DNA of 32,500 bases from Mesostigma viride (Eukaryota > Streptophyta > Mesostigmatophyceae > Mesostigmatales > Mesostigmataceae): the NCBI GenBank assembly GCA_009746045.1, contig RPFO01000918.1:1-32500 (forward strand). The letters are read 5' to 3'. The notes under the pieces were generated by a model. The model made no database searches. It was not told the DNA's origin and saw only the letters and a list, made by a program, of their open reading frames with translations. Of this stretch, positions 11,345 to 24,700 are shown in pieces. The position numbers were made by a program, and so were the translations under genes. The first letter of the stretch is position 1; each line of letters opens with the position of its first letter.

Positions 11345-11596
11345 ATCTGATAAGGAACCTTGGTGCCAAATTTGAGGTCAAACTGACCATTATTCCTTCT
11401 CCAAATAATTTCCAGGGGAAGAAAACGGGTTTTCGGATTGATGTGTTCAAGATGCATATAGATTATCTCGCTGGAAGTATAAAGTGATCTGCTCGATCCT
11501 GATCGAGTGGAAAATAATAATATTGCTTTCCAGCGGAAGAGCAAGCGAACCATTGTTGCTAGAAAAGAATCAGTCAGCTGGGGGCCCTGCACGCCG
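11345..11596. other. Probable displaced 3' flank of the helicase gene
   Basis: If the element at 11601-13299 is removed with one TTAA, this sequence directly follows the helicase stop codon on the minus strand. It would be the original 3' untranslated region. No polyadenylation signal is obvious. Confidence 0.35.
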
Positions 11597-11600
11597 TTAA

Positions 11601-13299
11601 CCCCTAAATGGGCAGAAATACTGCCGATGCATCGGCTGTAACTTCACAATTTTGCAAACCAGATGCCATCCAACCCACCCATATCCAATGGCTGTCCTTG
11701 GGGGCCAAGCATGTCCATGAGTTGCCCTTCGGGTTGGTATATCACAACCTTACATATATGCAGGGTAGGCCATGTATAACTGCCGTCAAAGTCAGGGGGG
11801 TCAAGACGAGCGTTTTCATTTTTGGTAGAATGTGCATTTTGAATTATGTTGTAAGAGCTAGGCACCTACCACTTCAGGGATGATAAACAATTAGTTGCTG
11901 AACAGTTTGAGCCATTGGGGTCATCATTTGGGTGGGTATGCCAGCAGTTACACCCAGTACAGCCCATAGGGGTACCGTTGGTAAAAAGCAACCAAGGGGG
12001 TAGGAGTGGGCATACTACCTACTAATACCTACTAATATGGCCCCCAACCATGCCAAACAATACATTTCCCTTCCACAATGATGGGGAAACATAACTGCAT
12101 CATCACACTGCCCTTACATGGCACCTATGTGCAGGTGCCACCTTGTCCATGCACGTAGGTAACGTGGTACGGATACCCTACGCAAGGCATGCATTCTAGG
12201 AGGCAGCCACCAACAAACTAGTGATTTTAAGCCTATTTCAGTTTGCCCTAGCAAGGATAAACTAGGCCTAAGCTGCTATAGCTTGCCAGGTGATGGCCAG
12301 CACACCTGGTGGCACATGCTGACAATGGGAAGCTTCTACTCACCGGTTACATGCTTGATGATGCCACAGAGACCAGCCAACTGCCTCACACTCATGCAAT
12401 ATGTGTGTGGGAAATGTATAACAAACATATATGGAGGTATTCAAACCCATACAGCATCTAAAACTTATCACCATCACACTGTGGCAGGTCAACTGACTGA
12501 GGGAAGCATCTAAGAAGGGTGTTTTAGAAAGGGGCCAGGCCAGGGTCAAGAAAGAGCATGAATAATGCAAAAAGAATGTGCTACACAAGCTAGAACGTAT
12601 ATATAAACGTCAAACATCGATAGGAAAACGATGCTGAAGCTTTACCAGGCATGGATGGCGTTACCTTGGCCCAGGCGGTGGCCGCAAAATGGCGCATTTC
12701 GGCACACCAAAGTTGTGCAGCATGGTCGCTGGATTCGGCGATTTCTGGCCACCCTTGCACGTTTACGACTACTATGTATCACAAAAAGTACAAAGAAACC
12801 AATATATCCTTTAAAATACGCCGGAAAGGTATTGCTGTCAACGTTTCTATCGTCCGGCCTGATCGCAGTTTTTTCCAGCAAGAACGCTGCCGACACCTAT
12901 CAAATGGCATTCCCGCGAACCAAAAATTGGCCTGTGTGATCTTTAGGACGTATAAAATCAATTTCCTAAGTTTGGTCAGAAAATTCGAACGAAAACGTAA
13001 ATGCCATGCGTGGGCGCAAGCCGCCATGGCCAGGTCGTCGTTTTCCGGAATGCACGTTGTACGTGAAAAAGTACCCTGACCCCTTGTACTTTGACCGGCC
13101 ATGACACCTCTATAACTTTGTCAGAAGTATGCAAACCCTAGTACCATGCTGTGAGGAAAATTATAAACTTTCGATCTTCTCAGCTAAACGTTTCCTAATT
13201 CTCAATAGTTTTCGCGGCATTTGGTCCCCCGAGAAGGGGCCGACGTGTCGGCTGTAACTCAGTTTTAGGCGGAAAATCGGCAGCCAGACCATTTAGGGG
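11601..13299. mobile_element. piggyBac-like non-autonomous element with TTAA target duplication
   Basis: The left end reads TTAA|CCCCTAAATGG at 11597-11611. The right end reads CCATTTAGGGG|TTAA at 13289-13303. The 11-bp terminal repeats are perfect, and CTGCCGAT recurs just inside each end. TTAA duplication with ends beginning CCC is the hallmark of piggyBac transposons. Just inside both ends lies a direct copy of CCGA-4-bases-TCGGCTGTAACT (about 11622 and 13240). The 1.7 kb has no transposase-like frame, so it is probably mobilised in trans, if at all. Confidence 0.75.
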
Positions 13300-13336
13300 T
13301 TAAGGCGCCAACTGGCGCTTGCAGCAATGCCCACCT
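13300..13336 (-). CDS. Exon 11: last coding exon and stop
   Basis: The acceptor AACCTCTTACAG precedes A at 13336, which completes GGA. Twelve codons follow: GGHCCKRQLAP and TAA. The result GAQIGGGGH matches the IGGxxH end of RZ domains, which supports this short exon. The TAA at 13302-13300 overlaps the TTAA flanking the transposon at 11601-13299. Confidence 0.75.
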
Positions 13337-16300
13337 CTGTAAGAGGTTATACAATGACCTGTATGGATGCCGCACCTCGGTGATAACTGCATGATAGGCT
13401 GCTGAGCAGCACATCAACTCGTGGGAAGGCGTGGGCAACAGGACAGAAAACTCAAACAAACACAGAAGAGAGAAGCACGGTCGAGCTAGTGCAATGGACC
13501 CGTCTGAACATACCGGCCTGAACATACACATCATGCACCTAGCATATTATACTTGGCGAATAGTATAATAAACCCTATTACGTAAACCCTATTCAACTGT
13601 GATATATGTTCCTCACCCGCCGATCTGTGCGCCGCACTCGGGGCAGATCGCGTGCTCCATCGCGCCCCCGCAGTCGCCAATGAAGAAGGGGTGGCCGCGG
13701 GGGCAGCGGTACCAGTGGCGCCCCGCTGCATCATTGTGCATGACAACCGCGTACAGTTTGAGTTGTCTCCTACAGTGCAGCGGGGTGACTTTCACTTGCG
13801 GACACGGATCGCGAAACGGTACCTGTGTCGCCTGGCTGCGCCCATGCGTACTAGCAATCCAGTGCTAATTGCAGATCACACAGTAGAATTTCTACAGTTT
13901 AGCCCAGCAATAGTAGAGCGCCTCGAACTGATGTGCATGTACGCACGTGTTGAGTCCCCGTGCAATTGCTAAAGAAGTCGGGGACAGTTTACAGTCGGGC
14001 ATCGTTTGCCGATCGGTCCGATGACTCGATCCTCTGTGCACGTTACGGCAGTTTGGCAGCAGTGACTTTAACTGTTTACTTCTGTGATGCTATAGCTGTT
14101 ATAATAGAGATGCTATATTTTAGCTGTTACGGTAAAGATGTAATTAATAGGAAAGCTATTATTACATGCAGTAACTATAGCATAGCTTATTGCGATGCGG
14201 AAGCACCATTGGTTTCATTGCAGCCTGATCCCAAACCCCGCAACTCACCCTCGCCAATAAGCGTTGCCGTGCCACCATGGATCCATGAGCACAACCTTGC
14301 CAGGCGGCAGCAGCATTGGGCAGGCCTGCCCATGACATCACTCTCGCGACTCTAGCGATGCCCGTCACCAATCTGAGGCCATGCGGACTATGGGTTTCAA
14401 GCGCTTCTTCTGGGCAATGATTAGGCAGGATATGCTATTTGCGGACTCAGCGGCCGTAACCGGCGTCACAGTTTGACACCGCCCTCTTGTCCATGTCGTA
14501 TTGTTTATGCTCCAAGCTACTGTGCTTTCTTTATTATACTTTATAATTTATTATTGCCAAACACCTTGGACATATATGGTGGGATCCACTACTAGAGATC
14601 CTTGGCACTATTTAGTAGGCACTACAACCCAATCGCTGTCACCCTTGTTACTTGTATCTGCCACTCTTCCCCCCCCCCCCCCCCCCTCATCTTGCGCCCC
14701 CCCTCCCTCCCCCCCCCAAAACCACTTCCTCTCCCCCCTTCCTCCTCCCCTTTTCTGCCCCCGGCCCGTTCCGCCATCATGTTAAGTGGCCAAGCCTCGA
14801 GATCAGCTCAGTGGTTAAATTCCGCCGCCTCCACAAAACATGATCGTAACGTATGTCATGATCAGTACGTAGAACGGTATCATGATCGGTACGTAGAACC
14901 ATTCACGCCACAAAACATGATCGGTACGTAGAACCATTCACACAAACAGCTCCGAATGAAAGCGCAGGGAAAGGGCGAAAAAACAAACCCTTCAACACAA
15001 CACTTTCAATAAAAGAGATGCATCAAACCAAAGCAAGAGGGAAAGTAAGGGAAAGGGCTAAGAAATACATCTCAAGTTACAAGGTATATGGTCACACTAG
15101 TCCGTTTGTGGCACAACGCGCTATACGCCGCAGCACCCACTGACCTGTCCCCATCAGCCCGGGGTCCGCGCGCATCGCGTTGATGGCCAGCTGGCGGTCA
15201 TACTCGGCCACGCCCTGGCCCAGCGCGCGGACTTCTTGCGGGTCCAAGGGAGCGGAGGGTGCACCGCCGCCGATGCGCGCCTGGCAACTGGAGCAGGTGC
15301 CCCCCTGCACACGTACATGCATGGTGACATCTTGACGGTGTGAACGATCACGGTGAAGATGCATGCTGGCCGCCGCCAGTATCCTCTTCGATCAGGAGCT
15401 AGGCATCATTTGGAGGCATGTAATATCACGCGTGCACTCCAGTACTTGTTATTAGTGAGAATATAATCAAGTAACGTGCGTTGTAACGTTCACGTTAAAA
15501 CTTTTGTCCGCGGAGCCCATTTTCAGAAGAACCAAGGACCGTGCGAAGAAAGGGCGAAGCCAATTATTTGAGAGCTCTAGGTTCGTGAATTGCGGGTGCA
15601 CCTCAACGATTTCCATTGGCGTCTACTAATTGGACGATGGATCTTAGCGCAAAACTCCTGACTGAGTCAGGCAAGCACCAGCTCACCGCACGCCCATTGC
15701 AAGCGCAAGGACTTATGCTTGCGAATTAGCACAGATTCGGTGGATTGATGGATGGATGGATGGATGGGTTACAGTTTGACGTGCTCTTTCCTCGAAATGG
15801 ACTTTTTGTGAGCTCACGCTCGTATTATCTATGACTTGCGGCATACTCAAAGGGGGAGGGGCGGCCGCAGTAGACAGCCCGACTAGAAGTGAGGGGGGGG
15901 GTAGTGTGGACCGGGGGTGGCGCGGCGCCACTGGCCTTTGGTCATGAGTGGGCTGGCGCGCGCCACGGCACCACTGGCCTTTTGGGTCAGTGGGCTGGCG
16001 CGCGTCACGGTGCCACTGGCCTTTTGGTCAGTGGGCTGGCACGCGCCACCCCAGGGCGGTCCGGCTACTTAGGGTTGTGGTGCTGCCACAACTAGGCCTC
16101 TTTGCAGCTCCCACCCGCCCTCCCTCGCTGCTTGAGGGATATTACAAGTCCAGGTCCTCATGACTGGCCCAGGTGAGTTGGCCCTGGTAATGTGATGTCC
16201 TAGCCACCAGTCGGGTGGCCTAGTTAGTCTAGAGTCTCAGATTGGCTACGGCCTTGACGTGGGCTTATCACTTATATGTAATAAATCTGGTACTTTCTGG

Positions 16301-19300
16301 CAGCCCCTCACTCCAATGGGATAAAGCAATGATTGGATCAATCCTGTTTTTGTCGTACAACCTTGGCCGCAGAGTCAGGAGTTTTGCGCAAAGATCCATC
16401 GTCCAATCAGTAGATGCCAATGGAAATCGTCTCAGCGCGTCCGCTCTTCGCGCACCTCTCCAAATTTATTGGCTTCGCCTTTACTTCGAACTTTTGGTTC
16501 TTCCGAAAATGGGCTCCGCCGGATAAAAACAAGACTGTCACGCACTGCAGCGTTCTACGACAGAAAAGGAAGTCTGCATGGCCGTCGAGGCGCTTATTAT
16601 CTCATTATATGCATATTTTATGAGCACTAAGGCACCGGGCGTTAAAATGGGAATGCTGACTCGGACATTCCAACCTGTGCTAGCCCTGCTCTGGCATGCA
16701 TCCTGTTAACTTCATACAGACAATGATTCTTTCGAGTCCGAGTACGTCTTCGCATAATTAAGCTTAACCTTGATTTGTCAGCGACTCACCTCGTTGAGCT
16801 GGCCGCAGTCCCCCACGGCAAACGGGCAACCGCAGTTGGTGCAGCGGTACCAACGGGTGACACCGGGCAGTTGCAACGCGGCCGATCGGTCGGCCGCCTC
16901 TTCAAGCTGCGCGATGCGTCGCGCCCTCTCCGCACGCTCCTACATGTGGGGAGAATAGATAGGTTGATGGGTGAATCATTCCATATAGGAAATACTACTG
17001 TGTATTACTATAAGGAAATATTACTATGTATTACTATAAGGAAATACTACTATGTATTACTATAAGGAAATACTACTGTGTATTACTATCCAAGCATGCG
17101 CAGCTGCACGTGCATGGTGCTAAGTAAGGGGGTACAAAAGTATAGCTAGCATGCAAAGTATGATACAACAAAAGCATGTCAGACTGCAAAGTACACAACA
17201 AAGGCATGTGACTGTGTGTACAAGAATAAAATATTGACGAGACAAACTAAGCACGAAAATGATGTATAGCAAGAATCAAGATTCCAGCAGGTGTCATGCC
17301 TGGGCATGCTGGGGCCCGCTTTTAGTAGAGAGAGGGAGGTCGTTGCCTTGTGAGGCCATAGGGCTGAGGGCAAGCTCATCACGTAGCGGTAGGAGACGAA
17401 GCCTGCCAGTCATGATGCCTCACCTCGGACCCGCAACGCTGAACAACATTTATCTCATCTCATCTCTTGAAAATGAGATTACATCCTGGACCAGGACCTC
17501 AGTTCGAGGCCCCATAGAAAACGTTTACCCGTCATGTTCCGCCACGTAACTCACCCGCCAGATGATCTGGGAAACTAACCTGCAACAGAACTTTCAACAG
17601 AATCATCAATTTACAGAAACTCAACACAGCTGCATGTACACCAAATTATGTGACGTCATGCTATTCGGGAACCCCCCCCTCCAATAACGTGTAGGGACTT
17701 CCTGGCAGAGAACTCCACTTAATTCTGGACCCTGGCACAGCGTGGGATACCCATGGATCCGTATGCACAAGACATACCTACTCACAAGAAAATCTAGTCT
17801 GATCTAATACTACAATCAATAGCAGTATAGTATACAATCAATAGCAGTATAGTTTACAATCAATAGCAGTATAGTATACAATCAATAGCAGTATAGTATA
17901 CAATCAAGGACTGTCATGCCCATTCACCCACCCGCATGATCATGCATGAGCTTGACCTCCTCCACCCGAATGATGCAGATGGCAGGGGCCCCAGATGACA
18001 GGGAGGCACGAATGGCCGCGGAGGCACGGAATGGAAGTCTCAACCCACATAACCTTAGGGTCCTTAGCAGCGAGCACAGTTGCACTGTGTCTTGATGACA
18101 TGCTCTATGCACCCACCCGCCGGATGATGAGCTTGACCTCCTCCACCGCGAGACGATTGCGCTTGATGAAGTTTCCATAGCGCGGCGCGTCGTAGATGAC
18201 CCGGCGGCACACAGGGCAGCCCTTGAGCGCCACCTCGTTGCGCTCCGTCGCCATGTAGCCATCCATCGTCTCGACGAGGAAGATGTGGCCGCACTCGAGC
18301 TTGTACAGTTTCTGCTGGCGCACATCCAGGTCTTCCTTGGAGACGAGCGCCACCGGATCGGACCAGTCGGCCGGCAGGGCGCACGTGACGCACGGTGGAC
18401 AGAGCTCTGCACCGTACGTGTATATAACAACAGTAATCTATCATTCTCAATGAATATATAATAACCACATGGATGCATTCATGATGGGCCGGCGCACATT
18501 GTTGGTACGAGAAGTGGTGCATTTAAAAGGGTGCACACGTTTGTACAAAATACTGGCATGAAAATCTACGCAAATCAATAGGACATCAGGGGGAGAGGAG
18601 TTTGCGCGACTCGCCTGCATGAATCATGGGAAACAAACAGCAACATACTATGCCAACAGCGCACAGCCAGGCAGGCAGAGAGAAATGGCACGTCAGCTAG
18701 GACAGCGTTACATTTATTGCTAGTAGAAATGGTGGATGCATGCGATATCACTCGTACATGCATCCACCATTCATGGGGGATCCCATGATCATATTCATGG
18801 GGGATCACGAGTACATATTTGTGCATATTCATTGGGGATCCCGTGATCATATTCATGGGGGATCACGAGTACATATTTGTGCATATTCATTGGGGATCCC
18901 GTGATCATATTCATTGGGGATCCCGTGATCATATTCATTGGGGATCCCGTGATCATATTCATGGGGGATCCCGTGATCCTATTCATGGGGGATCGTACAT
19001 ATTTGTGCATGTTCATGGGGGATCCCGCCCCGTCCCAACTTTACAGTTTTCTCCATCAGCCTGTGCGGCCGGCTCTGAAAACACGACTGCTAGGCCGGGT
19101 CATGCATGTCGGCTCGCATCCCGTGCAGCAAATGTATGAGTTGTTTATGTTTGTCTTTAGTTGCACTATTGGGTGCCTTCACTCTGATGTAAGTAATTAT
19201 ACTTTTGATATATATGAGTCGCACTCTGATGCAAGGGATTATACTTTTCAATATAAATGAATTACACTAAGCAGCAACGAAGTTGCGACACGTAGTTCCA

Positions 19301-21653
19301 GCCGCTTCTGTCCCGTGCAGCACCATGTAAGTTGCAAGAGATCATGCCATGCGCCACAGCTCATTATCTTTGCTCCAGTATCGAGCGGTCGCCAAGACAG
19401 ACAAGCAAGTAGGCAGGCTATTTGCTAAGCTTTCGCCCCTCCCCCTTCCCCCTCCTTCCCTTCCCAATCAAGTCTTCGCCCACCACTGTCCCGAAATTGT
19501 ATGAGAACCATGGGACATGCTTGCCTGCGAATTTGTATGAGAATATGCATGCGGGAAAGCACACAAACTGTATAGGAACCATGGGACATGCTTGCTTGCG
19601 AATTTGTATGAGAATATGCATGCGGGAAAGCACACAAACTGTATAGGAACCATGGGACATGCTTGCTTGCGAATTTGTATGAGAATATGCATGCGGGAAA
19701 GCACACAAACTGTATAGGAACCATGGGACATGCTTGCCTGCGAATTTGTATGAGAATATGCATGCGGGAAAGCACACAAACTGTATAGGAACCATGGGAC
19801 ATGCTTGCCTGCGAATTTGTATGAGAATATGCATGCGGGAAAGCACACAAACTGTATAGGAACCATGGGACATGCTTGCCTGCGAATTTGTATGAGAATA
19901 TGCATGCGGGAAAGCACACAAACTGTATAGGAACCATGGGACATGCTTGCCTGCGAATTTGTATGAGAATATGCATGCGGGAAAGCACACAAACTGTATA
20001 GGAACCATGGGACATGCTTGCCTGCGAATTTGTATGAGAATATGCATGCGGGAAAGCACACAAACTGTATAGGAACCATGGGACATGCTTGCCTGCGAAT
20101 TTGTATGAGAATATGCATGCGGGAAAGCACACAAACTGTATAGGAACCATGGGACATGCTTGCCTGCGAATTTGTATGAGAATATGCATGCGGGAAAGCA
20201 CACAAACTGTATAGGAACCATGGGACATGCTTGCCTGCGAATTTGTATGAGAATATGCATGCGGGAAAGCACACAAACTGTATAGGAACCATGGGACATG
20301 CTTGCCTGCGAATTTGTATGAGAATATGCATGCGGGAAAGCACACAAACTGTATAGGAACCATGGGACATGCTTGCCTGCGAATTTGTATGAGAATATGC
20401 ATGCGGGAAAGCACACAAACTGTATAGGAACCATGGGACATGCTTGCCTGCGAATTTGTATGAGAATATGCATGCGGGAAAGCACACAAACTGTATAGGA
20501 ACCATGGGACATGCTTGCCTGCGAATTTGTATGAGAATATGCATGCGGGAAAGCACACAAACTGTATAGGAACCATGGGACATGCTTGCCTGCGAATTTG
20601 TATGAGAATATGCATGCGGGAAAGCACACAAACTGTATAGGAACCATGGGACATGCTTGCCTGCGAATTTGTATGAGAATATGCATGCGGGAAAGCACAC
20701 AAACTGTATAGGAACCATGGGACATGCTTGCCTGCGAATTTGTATGAGAATATGCATGCGGGAAAGCACACAAACTGTATAGGAACCATGGGACATGCTT
20801 GCCTGCGAATTTGTATGAGAATATGCATGCGGGAAAGCACACAAACTGTATAGGAACCATGGGACATGCTTGCCTGCGAATTTGTATGAGAATATGCATG
20901 CGGGAAAGCACACAAACTGTATAGGAACCATGGGACATGCTTGCCTGCGAATTTGTATGAGAATATGCATGCGGGAAAGCACACAAACTGTATAGGAACC
21001 ATGGGACATGCTTGCCTGCGAATTTGTATGAGAATATGCATGCGGGAAAGCACACAAACTGTATAGGAACCATGGGACATGCTTGCCTGCGAATTTGTAT
21101 GAGAATATGCATGCGGGAAAGCACACAAACTGTATAGGAACCATGGGACATGCTTGCCTGCGAATTTGTATGAGAATATGCATGCGGGAAAGCACACAAA
21201 CTGTATAGGAACCATGGGACATGCTTGCCTGCGAATTTGTATGAGAATATGCATGCGGGAAAGCACACAAACTGTATAGGAACCATGGGACATGCTTGCC
21301 TGCGAATTTGTATGAGAATATGCATGCGGGAAAGCACACAAACTGTATAGGAACCATGGGACATGCTTGCCTGCGAATTTGTATGAGAATATGCATGCGG
21401 GAAAGCACACAAACTGTATAGGAACCATGGGACATGCTTGCCTGCGAATTTGTATGAGAATATGCATGCGGGAAAGCACACAAACTGTATAGGAACCATG
21501 GGACATGCTTGCTTGCACATTAGTAGTAGCAGTACTAGTACTAGTACTACTAGTAGTAGTAGTAGTAGCAGTAGTAGTAGCAGTAGTAGTAGTAGTAGCA
21601 GTAGTAGTAGTAGTAGCAGTAGTAGTAGTAGTAGTAGCAGTAGTAGTAGTAGC

Positions 21654-21690
<37 letters not shown>

Positions 21691-21691
21691 A

Positions 21692-21740
<49 letters not shown>

Positions 21741-24700
21741 GGTGGTGGTGGTGGTGGTGGTATGTATGTATGCATGGGCAAGCACACAAATTCAGTATAT
21801 GAAGGCATGGAAAATGCTTGCTCGCTTGCTTGCAATGGCTTGGCCATACAAATACTTGGCATATGCATACCTCCGCACAGCCCCGCGCAGCGATGGCCTT
21901 TCTTCTTGCAACTGGCTTGCTTGGGGCACGGCTGGTCGCACCCGTCCCGATCGCACACCTCGTGGCACAAGCGGGTGCAGGCGCCCTTGTGAGGGCACGC
22001 CCAACCGCAGGGCTCCACGCAACGCACGCAGGGCGCGGAGCAGCCCTCCCGGCACACCGCGTGGCGACACGTGTACTCGCAGGGCTCCGCGCACTCGCAC
22101 TCGTGCGGGCTGCAGTTCCTGCACGCCTTGGTGCACGCGTGCGCGCACATGAGCGGGCGCTCGCACAGCTGCTTGCACTCGTGGGCGCCCGGGTGGGAGC
22201 ATTTCAGCGTGCAGGGCTGGTTGCACGCGCCGGGGTTCACGACGGCCAGGCAGGGCTCCCTGCAGGCCGCAGTGGCGCGCTCGTGGCACCTCACGCGATT
22301 GCGGGTGTGGCCGCACGGGAGAGTCACCTGCATGAACCCGGTCGTTAGGGAGGCGGGAAAAACAGCATAGCTTAGCTGTGACTAATATCTAAAAGAAGCA
22401 GAGCTTAGCTGTATTACTATCAAAAAACACCAGAGCTCCACTGTACCTGCTATCTGAAAATAGATTAGCTTAGCTGTAACTACTATCTAAAAACAGCAGA
22501 GCTTCGCTGTGACTACTACCTGAAAGCAGCAGAGCTTAGCTATTTAACTACTATCTAAGAAGACTAAGCTTTCACTACTGTCAGCATCACCACCACCCTA
22601 CTGGTAACTCGTAGCAAGCATTATCGGAAAGTCGCATTAACATATAACAGCTCTAATCAAATTAAAATAACAGCTCTGGTTTCACACGCAACAAACAGCT
22701 CCACTGCCTAGGCAAACCAACGATTGTCTATACCATCGGGAAACTGACCCCAACCTTGCCTATTTACCCTATTTAAATTGGGGCCACCCTCGTGGAACCC
22801 ACCTAAAGCAAGCAGGGCCATCCCTGTCTGCAAACCAAGCAATTAAGCAACCATCATGTCTGCCAACCAACCCAAGCATCTGCCCCTGTCTGCAAAACAA
22901 GCAAAAGCAACCATCCCTGTCTGCAAACCATCCGAAGCTACCGTCCCTGTCTGCAAACCAAGCTATTCAAGCAACACTCCCTACCGTGATCTGCTGCATG
23001 CACCGGATAAGGGCCACGTCATCACTGCACAGCATCTGCGCCGCGTGCCCGCAGCCCAGCAGCGTCCGCGTGACTGGCACACGGCACGGCGGGCAGGGCC
23101 TTCGCCAGCAGCGCGCCTCGCAACGGTGGCCGCACCCTGGGTGGTCGAGTGCGCAAGGCTTCTGGCATTGGACCTCATCGTGCACCTGCAAGCATGGTGT
23201 TTGTGTGAATACGGGTTTGAATGAACACCTACACCACATGCATACTGGCTGTCGTTATTGCTTCAGCATCTATGGCTTATCCCATTTTATAAAGCCTCAA
23301 CTGTCACCATTCATCGGATCATGCTGGAGGGGGCATCTACTGCTGCTTGTGTAAATTTATTGCCCTAGTACGTGTCCGCATGAATATGTGCACCACAGAC
23401 AGGCGTTGGCATATTCCCTAGCGCTAGAGAGGCTACATGACAGCTGCATGTGGGACGGCCCAGCCCCATTAGCTGGCTGTTTGCAACAATCCCGGAGCGA
23501 GTGTGCAGGGTGGGTGGGGGGTCAGACCCCCCACCCCCCACCCCCACTGCCGAGGGGTTGGGGGGGTTTAGGGTCCAACCCCCCCAACACCCTGGTACAG
23601 GTTGAGAGGTAGGGGCGGGTCGAGACCCCCCACCCCTCGCCCCCCTCTGAACCCCCCCGCCAAACAAAAGGAGGGGGCGTCCTGGCGCTGGTATTAATCG
23701 GGTGAACCTGCACGGGTGAGTTGCACTCTGCTATGCCGGGGAAACTGGGGGGGGGAAGGGGGTCCAATAGGTAAGGAGGGGAGGAAGGCGGGGGAAGGGG
23801 GGAAAGTGGGTGTTGGGGGAAATAGGGGGGGGGGGGGGGGGGCACCCCTCCACCCCCTGGTACAGGTTGAGGGGTAGGGGTGGGTTGAGACCCCTCCTCC
23901 CCCTCCCCCCTCCCCCCCTCCCCCCCTCCCCCCTCCCCCCCTCCCCCCCTCCCCCCCTCCCCCCCCCTCAAGGGGTGTGGGGTGGGGGGCGGGGTCAGAC
24001 CCCCACCCCCACCCCACCCCACCCCACCCCCACCCACCCCCCCCCCACCCCACCCCACCCCTGGTCAGGGTGGTGGGTGGGTGTAGTGCACGCTCGCTCC
24101 GGGATTGTCGCATACAGCCAAAGACTGGAAGTGCCAGAATTCACCCCGAGGTTTGTTAGCTGTAGCTTAACGATTCTAATCACGCCTTCCGCGCACAATT
24201 AAGGATGTGACGAACCGCCCCGGTGAGCTATTGGCTGGCCGGCAGCAGCGCATCCTCATTTGCGAGACACACAGAGATGACAACAAATATACTGCTACGC
24301 CGGTATAATGAACATATGTACAGGTAGTAGTATTACATTTAGTGGTACAGGAAGAATGTATGAATGTATGCAGTTAGTACCTGCATGCATTCACGACCAT
24401 TGCATTCACTATACCATTGCATTCACGACCATTGCACTCACTATACCATTGCATTCACGACCATCGCATTCACTATACCATCGCATTCACTATACCATTG
24501 CATTCACTATACCATTGCACTCACGACCATTGCAGCCACTAAACCATTGCATTCACGACCATCACATTCACTATACCATTGCAGCCACTAAACCATTGCA
24601 GCCACTAAACCATTGCATTCACTATACCATTGCATTCACTATACCATTGCATTCACTATACCATCGCACTCACGACCATTGCACTCACTACACCATTGCA

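Noticed and set aside
12631-13102. Open frames of about 100 to 140 codons inside the piggyBac-like element
   Set aside because: No DDD-type transposase motif or similarity I can recognise; overlapping frames on both strands suggest chance.
13566-13595. AAACCCTATT words as telomere-like repeat
   Set aside because: Only two imperfect copies separated by unrelated bases.
17924-18478. 184-codon minus frame across exon 7
   Set aside because: It is a shadow in the wrong frame; the true frame is fixed by ECGHIF and CPVCRR and by the phases of exons 6 and 8.
19506-21515. A CRISPR-like array
   Set aside because: Units are direct head-to-tail copies with no distinct spacers, in an intron of a eukaryotic gene.
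19418-21870. A 971-codon minus frame that starts with real NFX1 fingers and runs through the 71-bp array
   Set aside because: The finger part ends at a GTATGC donor at 21870, and exon 7 completes its split codon. The rest is the array, open in all three minus frames.
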